From Chitinophagaceae bacterium (GTDB lineage: Bacteria; Bacteroidota; Bacteroidia; Chitinophagales; Chitinophagaceae), in the NCBI GenBank assembly GCA_018061385.1, contig JAGOUF010000220.1:1-5052 (forward strand): a stretch of 5,052 nucleotides of DNA. Reading direction: 5' to 3'. Of this stretch, positions 1 to 4,903 are shown in pieces (the stretch's first letter is position 1; every line of letters begins with the position of its first letter). A program made the position numbers and the translations under genes. The notes under the pieces are model-generated. The model made no database searches. It was not told the origin of the DNA and saw only the letters and a program-made list of their open reading frames with translations.

Positions 1-1
1 A

Positions 2-268
2 CATTTTATTGTTGATTCTTTAAACAATACAATAAAGACTTTTAAAAAGCAATACGACCGATTAACTAGAGTAGCTGAAGGTGTGGGTATTTACAGAGTT
101 AAGCAAGGTAAAAATGAAATGTTTATTAATGAGCAGGAGGAGGTGATTGTTGAAATTGAAAGCCATCCATTTAGAAATGAAATTACGTTTAATACTGATT
201 TTATAATTGTAAGACAAGGAAGCAGAGAACGATACTATGATTTAACTGGAAAAGAGTTTAGAGAATAA
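2..268 (+). CDS. WG-repeat-like protein, C-terminal part (5' end outside window)
   Basis: The frame is open from base 2 to the TAA at 266-268, giving the last 88 residues of a protein that begins upstream; the GTG at 83 is only an internal Val codon. The sequence reads as degenerate WG-type repeats. Pieces such as YDRL, then AEGV, then FINEQEEVIVE follow the family pattern of Y-D, an acidic-Gly-Leu/Val turn, then F-I-D/N-x-x-G-x-x-V/I. It ends in YYDLTGKEFRE, which closely resembles the IATNGKEFKQ end of the next gene, so the two are probably paralogues. WG/KWG repeats form beta-rich modules in secreted or surface proteins; no precise function is known. No signal peptide can be seen because the N-terminus is missing. 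The assignment as coding is firm, while the family is inferred from repeat spacing and likeness to the neighbour. Confidence 0.7.
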   Translation, partial: HFIVDSLNNTIKTFKKQYDRLTRVAEGVGIYRVKQGKNEMFINEQEEVIVEIESHPFRNEITFNTDFIIVRQGSRERYYDLTGKEFRE

Positions 269-306
269 TGAAGAACCCATTTAAAAAAGATACTAAAAGT
301 TTATGA
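268..306 (+). CDS. Possible 12-codon mini-ORF bridging two WG genes
   Basis: An ATG overlaps the last base of the preceding stop codon (TAATG). The frame runs MKNPFKKDTKSL and ends in a TGA at 304-306, which overlaps the ATG of the next gene (ATGA at 303-306). Overlaps at both ends are what a translationally coupled linker would look like. However, 12 lysine-rich codons in AT-rich DNA can arise by chance, and there is no other evidence of expression. Treat this as a possible coupling element rather than a gene. Confidence 0.15.
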   Translation: MKNPFKKDTKSL

Positions 307-1532
307 AAAAATTAATCATCTGCTTGGCAGCATGCTTTACATTATGCAATTCTGTACAAGCCCAAACAGTTGTTCCTTTTTTACAAAAAAATGGAAAATA
401 TATTTTGGTAGATGCTACTACCATGAAGCCAATAGCCAATACAAAAGAATTTGATGAAGCAGATGAATTAGAGGGTGGCTTTTGGCAATTGTGCTCTAAT
501 GGTAAATGTGCTTTATATAATAAGTTTGGCAAAGAATTAATGAAACCTAAAGAAATCTTTTTCAAGACAAAACTTCAAGGGAATTTATTTATTACTTCTA
601 TGAGTAGTAATCCAAACACACTTGCAGGCTATTATGGTTTAGTAGATACAACTGGAGTAGAATTAATACCACTCAAGTATCGATATTTATGGGATTTGTC
701 AGATGGATTAATACGCTTTGCAACAGAATCTGGCAAAATTGGATTTCTCAATCAAAAAGGTAAAATAGTCATTCAAGAAACAAAAGATAATATTAATTTT
801 TTTTCAGATGGGCTTGCTATGGTTGAAAATAAAGAAACTTATTATATAGATAACAAGGGAAAAACCATATTAAAACCTTTATTGAAAGATGTAGAGCGGT
901 ATTGGCATTTTTTTGAGGGATTGGCAAATTTTAAAACTAAATCCACACAACTGATGGGCTTTATAAATAAAGCAGGGAAAGTGGTTGTGCAGCCCAATTT
1001 TCAGTATGTTTCTGATTTTAATAATGGATTAGCGGCTGCAAAATTGAACAACAAATATGGCTTTATAGATAAAAAAGGTAATTTTATTGTTGCCAACGAG
1101 TATGATGATGCTAAGGATTTTGAAAATGGATTAAGTGTTGTAAATAAAGGAAATCAATATGGTGCAATTGATGCAAAAGGTGCGGTAGTTGTACCACTAA
1201 AATATAAAGACTTGTATGAGTTTAAAGACGGGTTACTCATTTTTGATAATGATGATACCTATGATTTTTACAATACAAAAGGAGAAAGCCTTTTTTCAAT
1301 AACTATTGGTGATGATGATAATGTTGGCAGTGTTAACAATGGTTATGGTATAATTAGTTTGGCAAAAGAAACGATTTTTATTAATGCAACAGGTAAGCAA
1401 ATTAAAATAGCTAACCCTCCCAATGATGGGGTTCTTTACAAAACACCCAATTATATTCAAGTAAAATACCCTGATGGAAGTGAGATTAAAAACTATTTTA
1501 TTGCTACAAATGGTAAGGAGTTTAAGCAATAG
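303..1532 (+). CDS. Exported WG-repeat-containing protein
   Basis: This is a 409-residue protein. Residues 1-20 form a Sec signal peptide: KK, then a hydrophobic run LIICLAACFTL, then a likely signal-peptidase I site after VQA, with the mature chain starting at QT. The remainder is almost wholly repeats of about 34-40 residues. Cores lie near residues 33, 69, 111, 146, 180, 218, 252, 286, 320, 356 and 397, so there are roughly eleven. The best units read YGFIDKKGN...YDDAKDFENGL, the WG/KWG-repeat consensus (Pfam WG_beta_rep type) with Tyr, Met or Ile replacing the Trp. It is probably periplasmic or on the cell surface; the ligand is unknown. The start is supported by the signal peptide; no Shine-Dalgarno sequence is visible, as is usual in Bacteroidota. 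It lies 34 bases after a paralogue, probably in one transcript. Coding and family are secure; function is not. Confidence 0.9.
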   Translation: MKKLIICLAACFTLCNSVQAQTVVPFLQKNGKYILVDATTMKPIANTKEFDEADELEGGFWQLCSNGKCALYNKFGKELMKPKEIFFKTKLQGNLFITSMSSNPNTLAGYYGLVDTTGVELIPLKYRYLWDLSDGLIRFATESGKIGFLNQKGKIVIQETKDNINFFSDGLAMVENKETYYIDNKGKTILKPLLKDVERYWHFFEGLANFKTKSTQLMGFINKAGKVVVQPNFQYVSDFNNGLAAAKLNNKYGFIDKKGNFIVANEYDDAKDFENGLSVVNKGNQYGAIDAKGAVVVPLKYKDLYEFKDGLLIFDNDDTYDFYNTKGESLFSITIGDDDNVGSVNNGYGIISLAKETIFINATGKQIKIANPPNDGVLYKTPNYIQVKYPDGSEIKNYFIATNGKEFKQ

Positions 1533-1535
1533 TAA

Positions 1536-1937
1536 CTATTTTCTTTCCATACACAATTCTACCAACACTCCATTTGTTCCTTTAGGATGCAAAAAGCAAA
1601 CCAACTTATTATCAGCACCCAATTTGGGAGTTTCATTTAATAAAGTGAAACCCTCATTTTTTAAACGTTCCATTTCTGCATAAATATCCTCAACATCAAA
1701 AGCAATATGGTGAATGCCTTCTCCTTTTTTCTCTATAAATTTTGCAATTACTCCATTGGGATCTATGCTTTCAAGCAGTTCAATTTTAGTTTCGCCTTGT
1801 TTCAAAAAAGCAGTATTTACTTTTTCGGTTTCAACAACTTCTTGTTTATAGCAGTTGGTATTTAATAAGCTTTCAAAAAGTGGTATGCTTGTTGCAAAAT
1901 CTTTCACAGCAATACCTATATGCTCAACTTTTATCAT
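1536..1937 (-). CDS. mce: Methylmalonyl-CoA epimerase
   Basis: This is a 133-residue protein of the vicinal-oxygen-chelate (glyoxalase-like) fold, the normal length for methylmalonyl-CoA epimerase. The enzyme interconverts (R)- and (S)-methylmalonyl-CoA in the cytoplasm, linking propionyl-CoA or succinyl-CoA metabolism to methylmalonyl-CoA mutase. Two beta-alpha-beta-beta-beta modules are visible. The first is VEHIGIAV (metal-ligand His6) with IELLE (residues 52-56, Glu53 where the family has a Gln/Glu ligand). The second is GIHHIAF (residues 74-80, His76/77) with VLVELC (Glu127). The start MIKVEHIGIAV matches the family N-terminus. It is transcribed away from iscS and converges on the WG-repeat gene, with three bases between stop codons. 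Neither mutase nor carboxylase genes are in view, which is common because mce often stands alone. General glyoxalase-family proteins are the only alternative, and the IHHIAF...HPKGTNGVLVEL pattern favours the epimerase. Confidence 0.9.
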   Translation of the reverse strand: MIKVEHIGIAVKDFATSIPLFESLLNTNCYKQEVVETEKVNTAFLKQGETKIELLESIDPNGVIAKFIEKKGEGIHHIAFDVEDIYAEMERLKNEGFTLLNETPKLGADNKLVCFLHPKGTNGVLVELCMERK

Positions 1938-2070
1938 AATGCGTTGTTATAATGGTTAATGTCTCTTTCGATATATGGAAAATTGGAATTATAAGCCCTT
2001 TGAAGCCCAATTTATAGTATCGAAAACAGTATTTTCGCAATCAAATTAATCACAATTAATTGAATAATAT
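1938..2070. promoter_or_regulatory. Divergent spacer between mce and iscS with palindromic elements
   Basis: This 133-base non-coding spacer must hold promoters for both mce (leftward) and the isc cluster (rightward). Visible elements are three. A 17-base near-palindrome CGAAAACAGTATTTTCG lies at 2021-2037. A 16-base near-palindrome TTTCGATATATGGAAA lies at 1966-1981. A direct repeat AAGCCC lies at 1993-1998 and 2003-2008, ten bases apart. TATTTTCG at 2030-2037 is one mismatch from the Bacteroidota -7 element TAnnTTTG, but no TTG sits at the expected distance upstream, so I do not call exact promoters. Nothing resembles the known IscR type 1 site. Confidence 0.45.
2021..2037. promoter_or_regulatory. 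Operator-like near-palindrome upstream of iscS
   Basis: CGAAAACAGTATTTTCG matches its own reverse complement at 14 of the 16 non-central positions, with six-base perfect outer arms CGAAAA/TTTTCG. It lies 33 bases before the iscS start and overlaps the closest match to a -7 promoter element, where a repressor site would be effective. The regulator is unknown, and there is no repressor gene beside it. Confidence 0.3.
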
Positions 2071-3288
2071 ATGTTGAAGTTACCTATTTACATGGATAAT
2101 AATGCTACTACTCCAATGGATCCAAGAGTATTAGAAGCCATGTTGCCTTATTTTACGCAACATTTTGGAAATGCTGCTAGTCGTAATCATCCATTTGGTT
2201 GGGAAGCTGAAGAAGCTGTAGATTATGCTCGTGAGCAAGTGGCTAAATTAATTGGAGCCGATGCCAAAGAAATTATTTTTACAAGTGGAGCTACTGAAGG
2301 CGATAATTTAGGAATTAAAGGTGTGTTTGAAATGTATGCTTCTAAAGGCAATCATATTATTACAGCTACTACCGAACATAAAGCTGTTTTAGATACTTGT
2401 AAGCACATTGAAAAGTTGGGTGGAGAAGTAACTTATTTAGAAGTTAAAGAAAATGGATTAATCGATTTGGCCGAATTAGAAGCTGCAATTAAACCCAACA
2501 CTATTTTAATTTCTATTATGTACGCCAATAACGAAATTGGGGTTGTACAACCGATAAAAGAAATTACTGCACTTGCCAAAAAAAATGGTATATTATTTTT
2601 TACCGATGCTACTCAAGCTGTTGGTAAAATACCTGTAGATGTAATAAAAGATGGTATAGATTTAATGACTTTTACTGGTCATAAAATGTATGGGCCAAAA
2701 GGAATTGGAGCTTTGTATGTTCGTCGTAAGAACCCTCGTGTAAAAGTTACTGCCCAAATGGATGGTGGTGGCCATGAAAGAGGTATGAGAAGTGGAACAT
2801 TAAATGTTCCTGGAATTGTAGGTTTTGGAAAAGCATGTGAATTGTGTCGTTTAGAAATGGAAGAAGATGCAAAGCGTATTTCTGTTTTAAGAGATAAATT
2901 AGAAACAGAATTAATGAAGTTAGAAGAAGCTTACATTAATGGTACACCCGAATCTCGTTTACCACATGTAACCAATATTTCTTTCAAACATGTAGAAGGT
3001 GAAGGTTTATTAATGGGCTTCAATAAAAATATTGCATTAAGTTCTGGCTCTGCTTGTACAAGTGCATCTTTAGAACCTAGTTATGTTTTAAAAGCTTTGG
3101 GTTTAGGAGATGATTTAGCACATAGCAGTTTGCGTTTTGGGTTAAGTCGTTTTACAACAGAAGAAGAAGTAGATTATACAATTAAAGCCATCAGCGAAAC
3201 TGTTTTGAAATTGAGAGATATGAGTCCGTTGTGGGAAATGTATAAAGAAGGAATAGATTTAACAACTATAGAGTGGGCACACCACTAA
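2071..3288 (+). CDS. iscS: Cysteine desulfurase IscS
   Basis: This 405-residue enzyme is PLP-dependent and removes sulfur from L-cysteine, leaving alanine. It holds the sulfur as a persulfide and passes it to IscU and other acceptors in the cytoplasm. The chain aligns end to end with the 404-residue gammaproteobacterial IscS as I recall it. The PLP-site residues are His103 (TEH), Asp179 and Gln182 (TDATQ) and the Schiff-base Lys205 (TGHK). The catalytic loop [17 protein letters not shown] carries Cys329. The C-terminal tail from [10 protein letters not shown] (385 on) to EWAHH is the IscU-docking tail of group I IscS enzymes, so this is not SufS or NifS. The start MLKLPIY agrees with the family. 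It is first in the cluster and reads away from mce; iscU follows after an interposed four-helix-bundle gene. Nothing is missing or truncated. Confidence 0.98.
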   Translation: MLKLPIYMDNNATTPMDPRVLEAMLPYFTQHFGNAASRNHPFGWEAEEAVDYAREQVAKLIGADAKEIIFTSGATEGDNLGIKGVFEMYASKGNHIITATTEHKAVLDTCKHIEKLGGEVTYLEVKENGLIDLAELEAAIKPNTILISIMYANNEIGVVQPIKEITALAKKNGILFFTDATQAVGKIPVDVIKDGIDLMTFTGHKMYGPKGIGALYVRRKNPRVKVTAQMDGGGHERGMRSGTLNVPGIVGFGKACELCRLEMEEDAKRISVLRDKLETELMKLEEAYINGTPESRLPHVTNISFKHVEGEGLLMGFNKNIALSSGSACTSASLEPSYVLKALGLGDDLAHSSLRFGLSRFTTEEEVDYTIKAISETVLKLRDMSPLWEMYKEGIDLTTIEWAHH

Positions 3289-3293
3289 GTAAT

Positions 3294-3306
3294 AATGTTG
3301 AATGTT
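3294..3306 (+). repeat. Left arm of 13-bp inverted repeat flanking the four-helix-bundle gene
   Basis: AATGTTGAATGTT begins five bases after the iscS stop codon and is the exact reverse complement of 3691-3703. It is itself a near-tandem of AATGTTG. The two arms bracket the four-helix-bundle gene and nothing else. In RNA they could pair to enclose that reading frame; in DNA they could be ends of an inserted unit. Confidence 0.75.
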
Positions 3307-3315
3307 TAATTTTAA

Positions 3316-3666
3316 ATGATGGAGCCAGGAAAGAAGAATATAGTTTTAGACAAAGCATTTGAACTGGCACTGAAAATTATAACATTAACAATAGAATTAA
3401 GTAAAAGAAACAGAATATTGGCTGACCAACTTTTAAGAAGTGGCACATCGGTAGGGGCAAATTTAAATGAAGCACAAGCTGCTTTAACTAAAAAGGAGTT
3501 TATTGCTAAAGTTTCAATTGCTGCAAAAGAAATAAGAGAAACAAAATATTGGTTAATGCTTTTAACAGAGTCTAATTTGATTGTTCGTGATAATGATTTA
3601 GAAATTTTAACTGATGAAATAATCAGATTAACTACAAAAATCATTAAAACATCACAAGAGAATTAA
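3316..3666 (+). CDS. Four-helix-bundle protein (23S rRNA intervening-sequence family)
   Basis: This 116-residue protein belongs to the family first found encoded in 23S rRNA intervening sequences (PF05635 / TIGR02436 type). Hallmarks are LLRSGTSVGANLNEAQAA (residues 39-56), the following KKEFIAKVSIAAKEIRETKYWL (residues 59-80) and an amphipathic C-terminal helix ending in TKIIKTSQEN. Four helices can be traced, at about residues 10-30, 33-56, 60-85 and 94-112. There is no catalytic site. Family members form small oligomeric helical bundles, and their cellular role is not established. The gene starts 27 bases after iscS and ends 59 bases before iscU, so it is probably co-transcribed, yet the family has no known part in iron-sulfur assembly. 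A 13-bp inverted repeat flanks it, suggesting insertion. ATG at 3319 is an equally possible start. Confidence 0.93.
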   Translation: MMEPGKKNIVLDKAFELALKIITLTIELSKRNRILADQLLRSGTSVGANLNEAQAALTKKEFIAKVSIAAKEIRETKYWLMLLTESNLIVRDNDLEILTDEIIRLTTKIIKTSQEN

Positions 3667-3725
3667 ATTCGTAAAATAATTGCAGCAATCAACATTCAAC
3701 ATTAAAAATTAAAAATTATTCAATC
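3667..3725 (+). other. Spacer before iscU with palindrome and AT-rich repeats
   Basis: The spacer holds an 11-base palindrome ATTGCAGCAAT (3679-3689), then the right inverted-repeat arm, then ATTAAAAATTAAAAATT (3701-3717), a tandem of TTAAAAA units ending just before the iscU start. There is no Shine-Dalgarno sequence. Spacer strings of this kind (AACATTCAACATT joined to AAAAATTAAAAATT) are, from memory, recurrent between genes in Bacteroidota; I cannot verify copy number here. Confidence 0.5.
3691..3703 (-). repeat. Right arm of 13-bp inverted repeat flanking the four-helix-bundle gene
   Basis: AACATTCAACATT lies 24 bases after the four-helix-bundle stop codon and is the exact reverse complement of 3294-3306. 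The sequences just outside the two arms do not form an obvious target-site duplication. Confidence 0.75.
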
Positions 3726-4145
3726 ATGGCATATTCAGAAAAAGTTATCGATCATTATAGCAATCCTAAAAATGTAGGTACATTAGATAAGGCAAGTAAA
3801 AGTGTTGGTACAGGATTGGTTGGTGCTCCAGAATGTGGAGATGTAATGAGACTTCAAATTGAAGTTGATGATGCAACTGGCATTATTAAAGATGCAAAAT
3901 TTAAAACCTTTGGTTGTGGTTCAGCTATTGCGTCATCTAGCTTAGCAACAGAATGGTTAAAAGGAAAAACTGTAGATCAAGCAATTGCAATAGACAATAT
4001 GGATATTGTTGAAGAATTGAATTTACCTCCGGTAAAAATTCACTGCTCTGTATTGGCTGAAGATGCAATTAAAGCAGCTATCAACGATTATAGAACCAAA
4101 AATGGTTTAGAGCAATTGGTGTTTGAAGAAAAAGGAGTTCATTAG
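3726..4145 (+). CDS. iscU: Iron-sulfur cluster scaffold protein IscU
   Basis: This 139-residue scaffold receives sulfur from IscS and assembles [2Fe-2S] clusters in the cytoplasm before transfer to apoproteins. It has the full ligand set: Cys37 in GAPECGDVM with Asp39 beside it, Cys64 in FGCGSAIASSS, and His106-Cys107 in KIHCSVLAEDAIKAAI. LPPVK (residues 100-104) is the recognition motif for the Hsp70-type chaperone HscA, which marks this as IscU rather than SufU or the NifU N-domain. The start MAYSEKVIDHY matches the family exactly. The chain is about ten residues longer than the 128-residue enterobacterial protein; the extra residues lie in the C-terminal tail after NGLEQL, plus one in the loop near residue 50. 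No hscA or hscB gene is in the window, so the chaperones should lie elsewhere in the genome. Confidence 0.98.
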   Translation: MAYSEKVIDHYSNPKNVGTLDKASKSVGTGLVGAPECGDVMRLQIEVDDATGIIKDAKFKTFGCGSAIASSSLATEWLKGKTVDQAIAIDNMDIVEELNLPPVKIHCSVLAEDAIKAAINDYRTKNGLEQLVFEEKGVH

Positions 4146-4150
4146 TAAAG

Positions 4151-4204
4151 TCAAAAGTAAAATTTCTAAAATAAAAATTTTGAGTTTTTACTTTTTAATT
4201 TTGA
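4151..4204 (+). repeat. Imperfect AT-rich inverted repeat between iscU and iscA
   Basis: TCAAAAGTAAAA at 4151-4162 is answered by TTTTTACTTTTT (4185-4196) and TTTTGA (4199-4204). The spacer can therefore fold into an AT-rich, interrupted hairpin with AAAAGTAAAA paired to TTTTACTTTT. It fills almost all of the 65-base gap between the two genes. It may be an mRNA-processing or stability element or a dispersed repeat; no GC-rich stem is present, so it is a poor terminator. Confidence 0.45.
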
Positions 4205-4210
4205 TTTGAT

Positions 4211-4561
4211 ATGGTAGCAACAGAAAACAGTATTTATGTTTCGGATAAAGCAAAAACCAAAGTTATTAAACTGATGGAAGAAGCTGGTGTAAGCAATGAT
4301 GCCAACTATTTTTTAAGAGTAGGTGTTGTTGGTGGTGGTTGCAGTGGTTTAAGTTATAAGCTTGATTTTGACAATGAAGTAAAACCAATGGATCAGGTGT
4401 TTGAAGACAATGGCTTGAAAATAGTAACTGATTTAAAAAGTTTTTTATACTTGGTAAATACAGAACTTAATTTTAGTGATGGCTTAAATGGAAAAGGATT
4501 TTATTTTGATAATCCTAATGCAAGTAGAAGCTGCGGTTGTGGCGAAAGCTTTGCAGTTTAA
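4211..4561 (+). CDS. iscA: A-type iron-sulfur carrier (IscA/HesB family)
   Basis: This 116-residue protein is of the HesB/IscA/ErpA family, which binds clusters or iron and hands them to target enzymes. The three conserved cysteines are present: Cys44 in VVGGGCSGLSY, and Cys108 and Cys110 in SRSCGCGESF near the C-terminus. The mid-protein segment GLKIVTDLKSFLYL, followed by FSDGLNGKGFYFDNPNA, is also typical of the family. Its place right after iscU supports iscA over erpA or sufA, although sequence alone cannot separate these paralogues with certainty. The start at MVATENSIYVSDKA fits the family, where the first conserved strand and helix begin at about residue 8. It is the last gene before a strong terminator, so the transcriptional unit appears to end here. 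Confidence 0.95.
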   Translation: MVATENSIYVSDKAKTKVIKLMEEAGVSNDANYFLRVGVVGGGCSGLSYKLDFDNEVKPMDQVFEDNGLKIVTDLKSFLYLVNTELNFSDGLNGKGFYFDNPNASRSCGCGESFAV

Positions 4562-4580
4562 AATATATTATAACTTAGTT

Positions 4581-4626
4581 TATTGCATTAAAAAACCCTC
4601 ACTATTGAGGGTTTTTTAATGCAATA
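4581..4626. terminator. Strong bidirectional intrinsic terminator after iscA
   Basis: This is a perfect 21-bp stem with loop CTAT at 4602-4605. The core is AAAAAACCCTCA / TGAGGGTTTTTT (4590-4601 and 4606-4617), extended outward by TATTGCATT / AATGCAATA without a mismatch. The A-run on one side and T-run on the other make it work in either direction. It begins 20 bases after the iscA stop codon and also lies beyond the minus-strand remnant that ends at 4651. Confidence 0.95.
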
Positions 4627-4633
4627 TTGTAGT

Positions 4634-4652
4634 TCACAATTTGTGATTTTTT
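4634..4652 (+). terminator. Possible weak second terminator
   Basis: TCACA-ATT-TGTGA (4634-4646) forms a five-base stem with a three-base loop and is followed directly by six T. It could act as a backup terminator for readthrough from iscA. The stem is short and AT-rich, so chance occurrence is quite possible. Confidence 0.25.
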
Positions 4653-4752
4653 AATCATAATTTTTATTAGATCCTGCAGCAACCCATTGTGCATTGGCAA
4701 TCCCTTTTTTTGTTTGGTTATCATCATAAACTACAAAAGACAATACTGGCAT
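4651..4752 (-). pseudogene. C-terminal remnant of an unrecognised protein
   Basis: On the minus strand, a frame ending in TAA (4651-4653) encodes VLSFVVYDDNQTKKG followed by IANAQWVAAGSNKNYD. The frame stays open back to a stop codon at 4789-4791, and an ATG lies at 4752-4750. The composition looks like real protein and the other frames do not. At 33 residues, with no signal or domain start, it is best read as the 3' end of a gene that has lost its beginning. I do not recognise the family. It faces the remnant on the other strand near 4750. Confidence 0.35.
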
Positions 4753-4888
4753 GAGCTTTACAAAAGGCAGTGGTAGAATAATGGTGTCTTATGGCAGACA
4801 AAGAGAAGGTTTGTTATGCGTTGGCGGTGTATGTAGATTGGTTCCAGCAGCTACTGGTTTAACCATCAATACAACGTTTAATTTTTAA
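4751..4888 (+). pseudogene. C-terminal remnant of an outer-membrane beta-barrel protein
   Basis: Forty-five codons end in TAA at 4886-4888. The segment RIMVSYGRQREGLLCVGGVC, continuing into RLVPAATGLTINTTFNF, resembles the last two strands of Bacteroidota outer-membrane barrel proteins. From memory the likeness is to the DUF6029 family, whose C-termini carry YGxQRxGxxCVGGVCRxVPA and end in Phe. A stop codon at 4727-4729 closes the frame upstream, and nothing like a signal peptide or the rest of a barrel precedes it. It therefore appears to be the surviving 3' end of a deleted gene. A functional small protein is unlikely because an isolated barrel hairpin cannot be exported. Confidence 0.55.
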
Positions 4889-4890
4889 AC
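4876..4890. terminator. Small palindrome between barrel remnant and MutS-like gene
   Basis: GTTTAA-TTT-TTAAAC is a perfect six-base-arm hairpin at the end of the barrel remnant, next to an A8-G-T6 tract at 4891-4905. On the minus strand it lies 13 bases after the stop codon of the MutS-like gene, and the tract read from that strand gives A6-C-T8. It could mark a weak transcription end for either side; the lack of GC pairs keeps confidence low. Confidence 0.25.
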
Positions 4891-4903
4891 AAAAAAAAGT
4901 TTT

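Noticed and set aside
283..306. Possible -1 frameshift on the A6-G run joining the 12-codon frame to the WG-repeat gene
   Set aside because: Codon phase at the run does not fit a slippery heptamer, and the target frame has a TAA at 294-296 before the ATG.
293..565. 90-codon open frame on the minus strand
   Set aside because: It lies wholly opposite the signal peptide and first repeats of the WG-repeat protein and has no family resemblance.
1296..1529. 77-codon open frame on the minus strand
   Set aside because: It is antisense to the WG-repeat 3' end and its composition reflects the AT-rich complement, not a protein family.
1474..1683. 69-codon open frame on the plus strand
   Set aside because: It spans the convergent stop codons and overlaps two well-supported genes in other frames.
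3312..3644. 110-codon open frame on the minus strand
   Set aside because: It is the antisense of the four-helix-bundle gene, whose coding strand has the clear LRSGTSVGAN family motif.
3294..3703. Insertion sequence or transposon
   Set aside because: Only the inverted repeat and the four-helix-bundle gene are present; there is no transposase and no clear target-site duplication, so I call it a candidate insertion only.
4634..4646. CRP-like operator TCACA-N3-TGTGA
   Set aside because: The half-sites are in the reverse order to the CRP consensus, and no promoter for a live gene is nearby.
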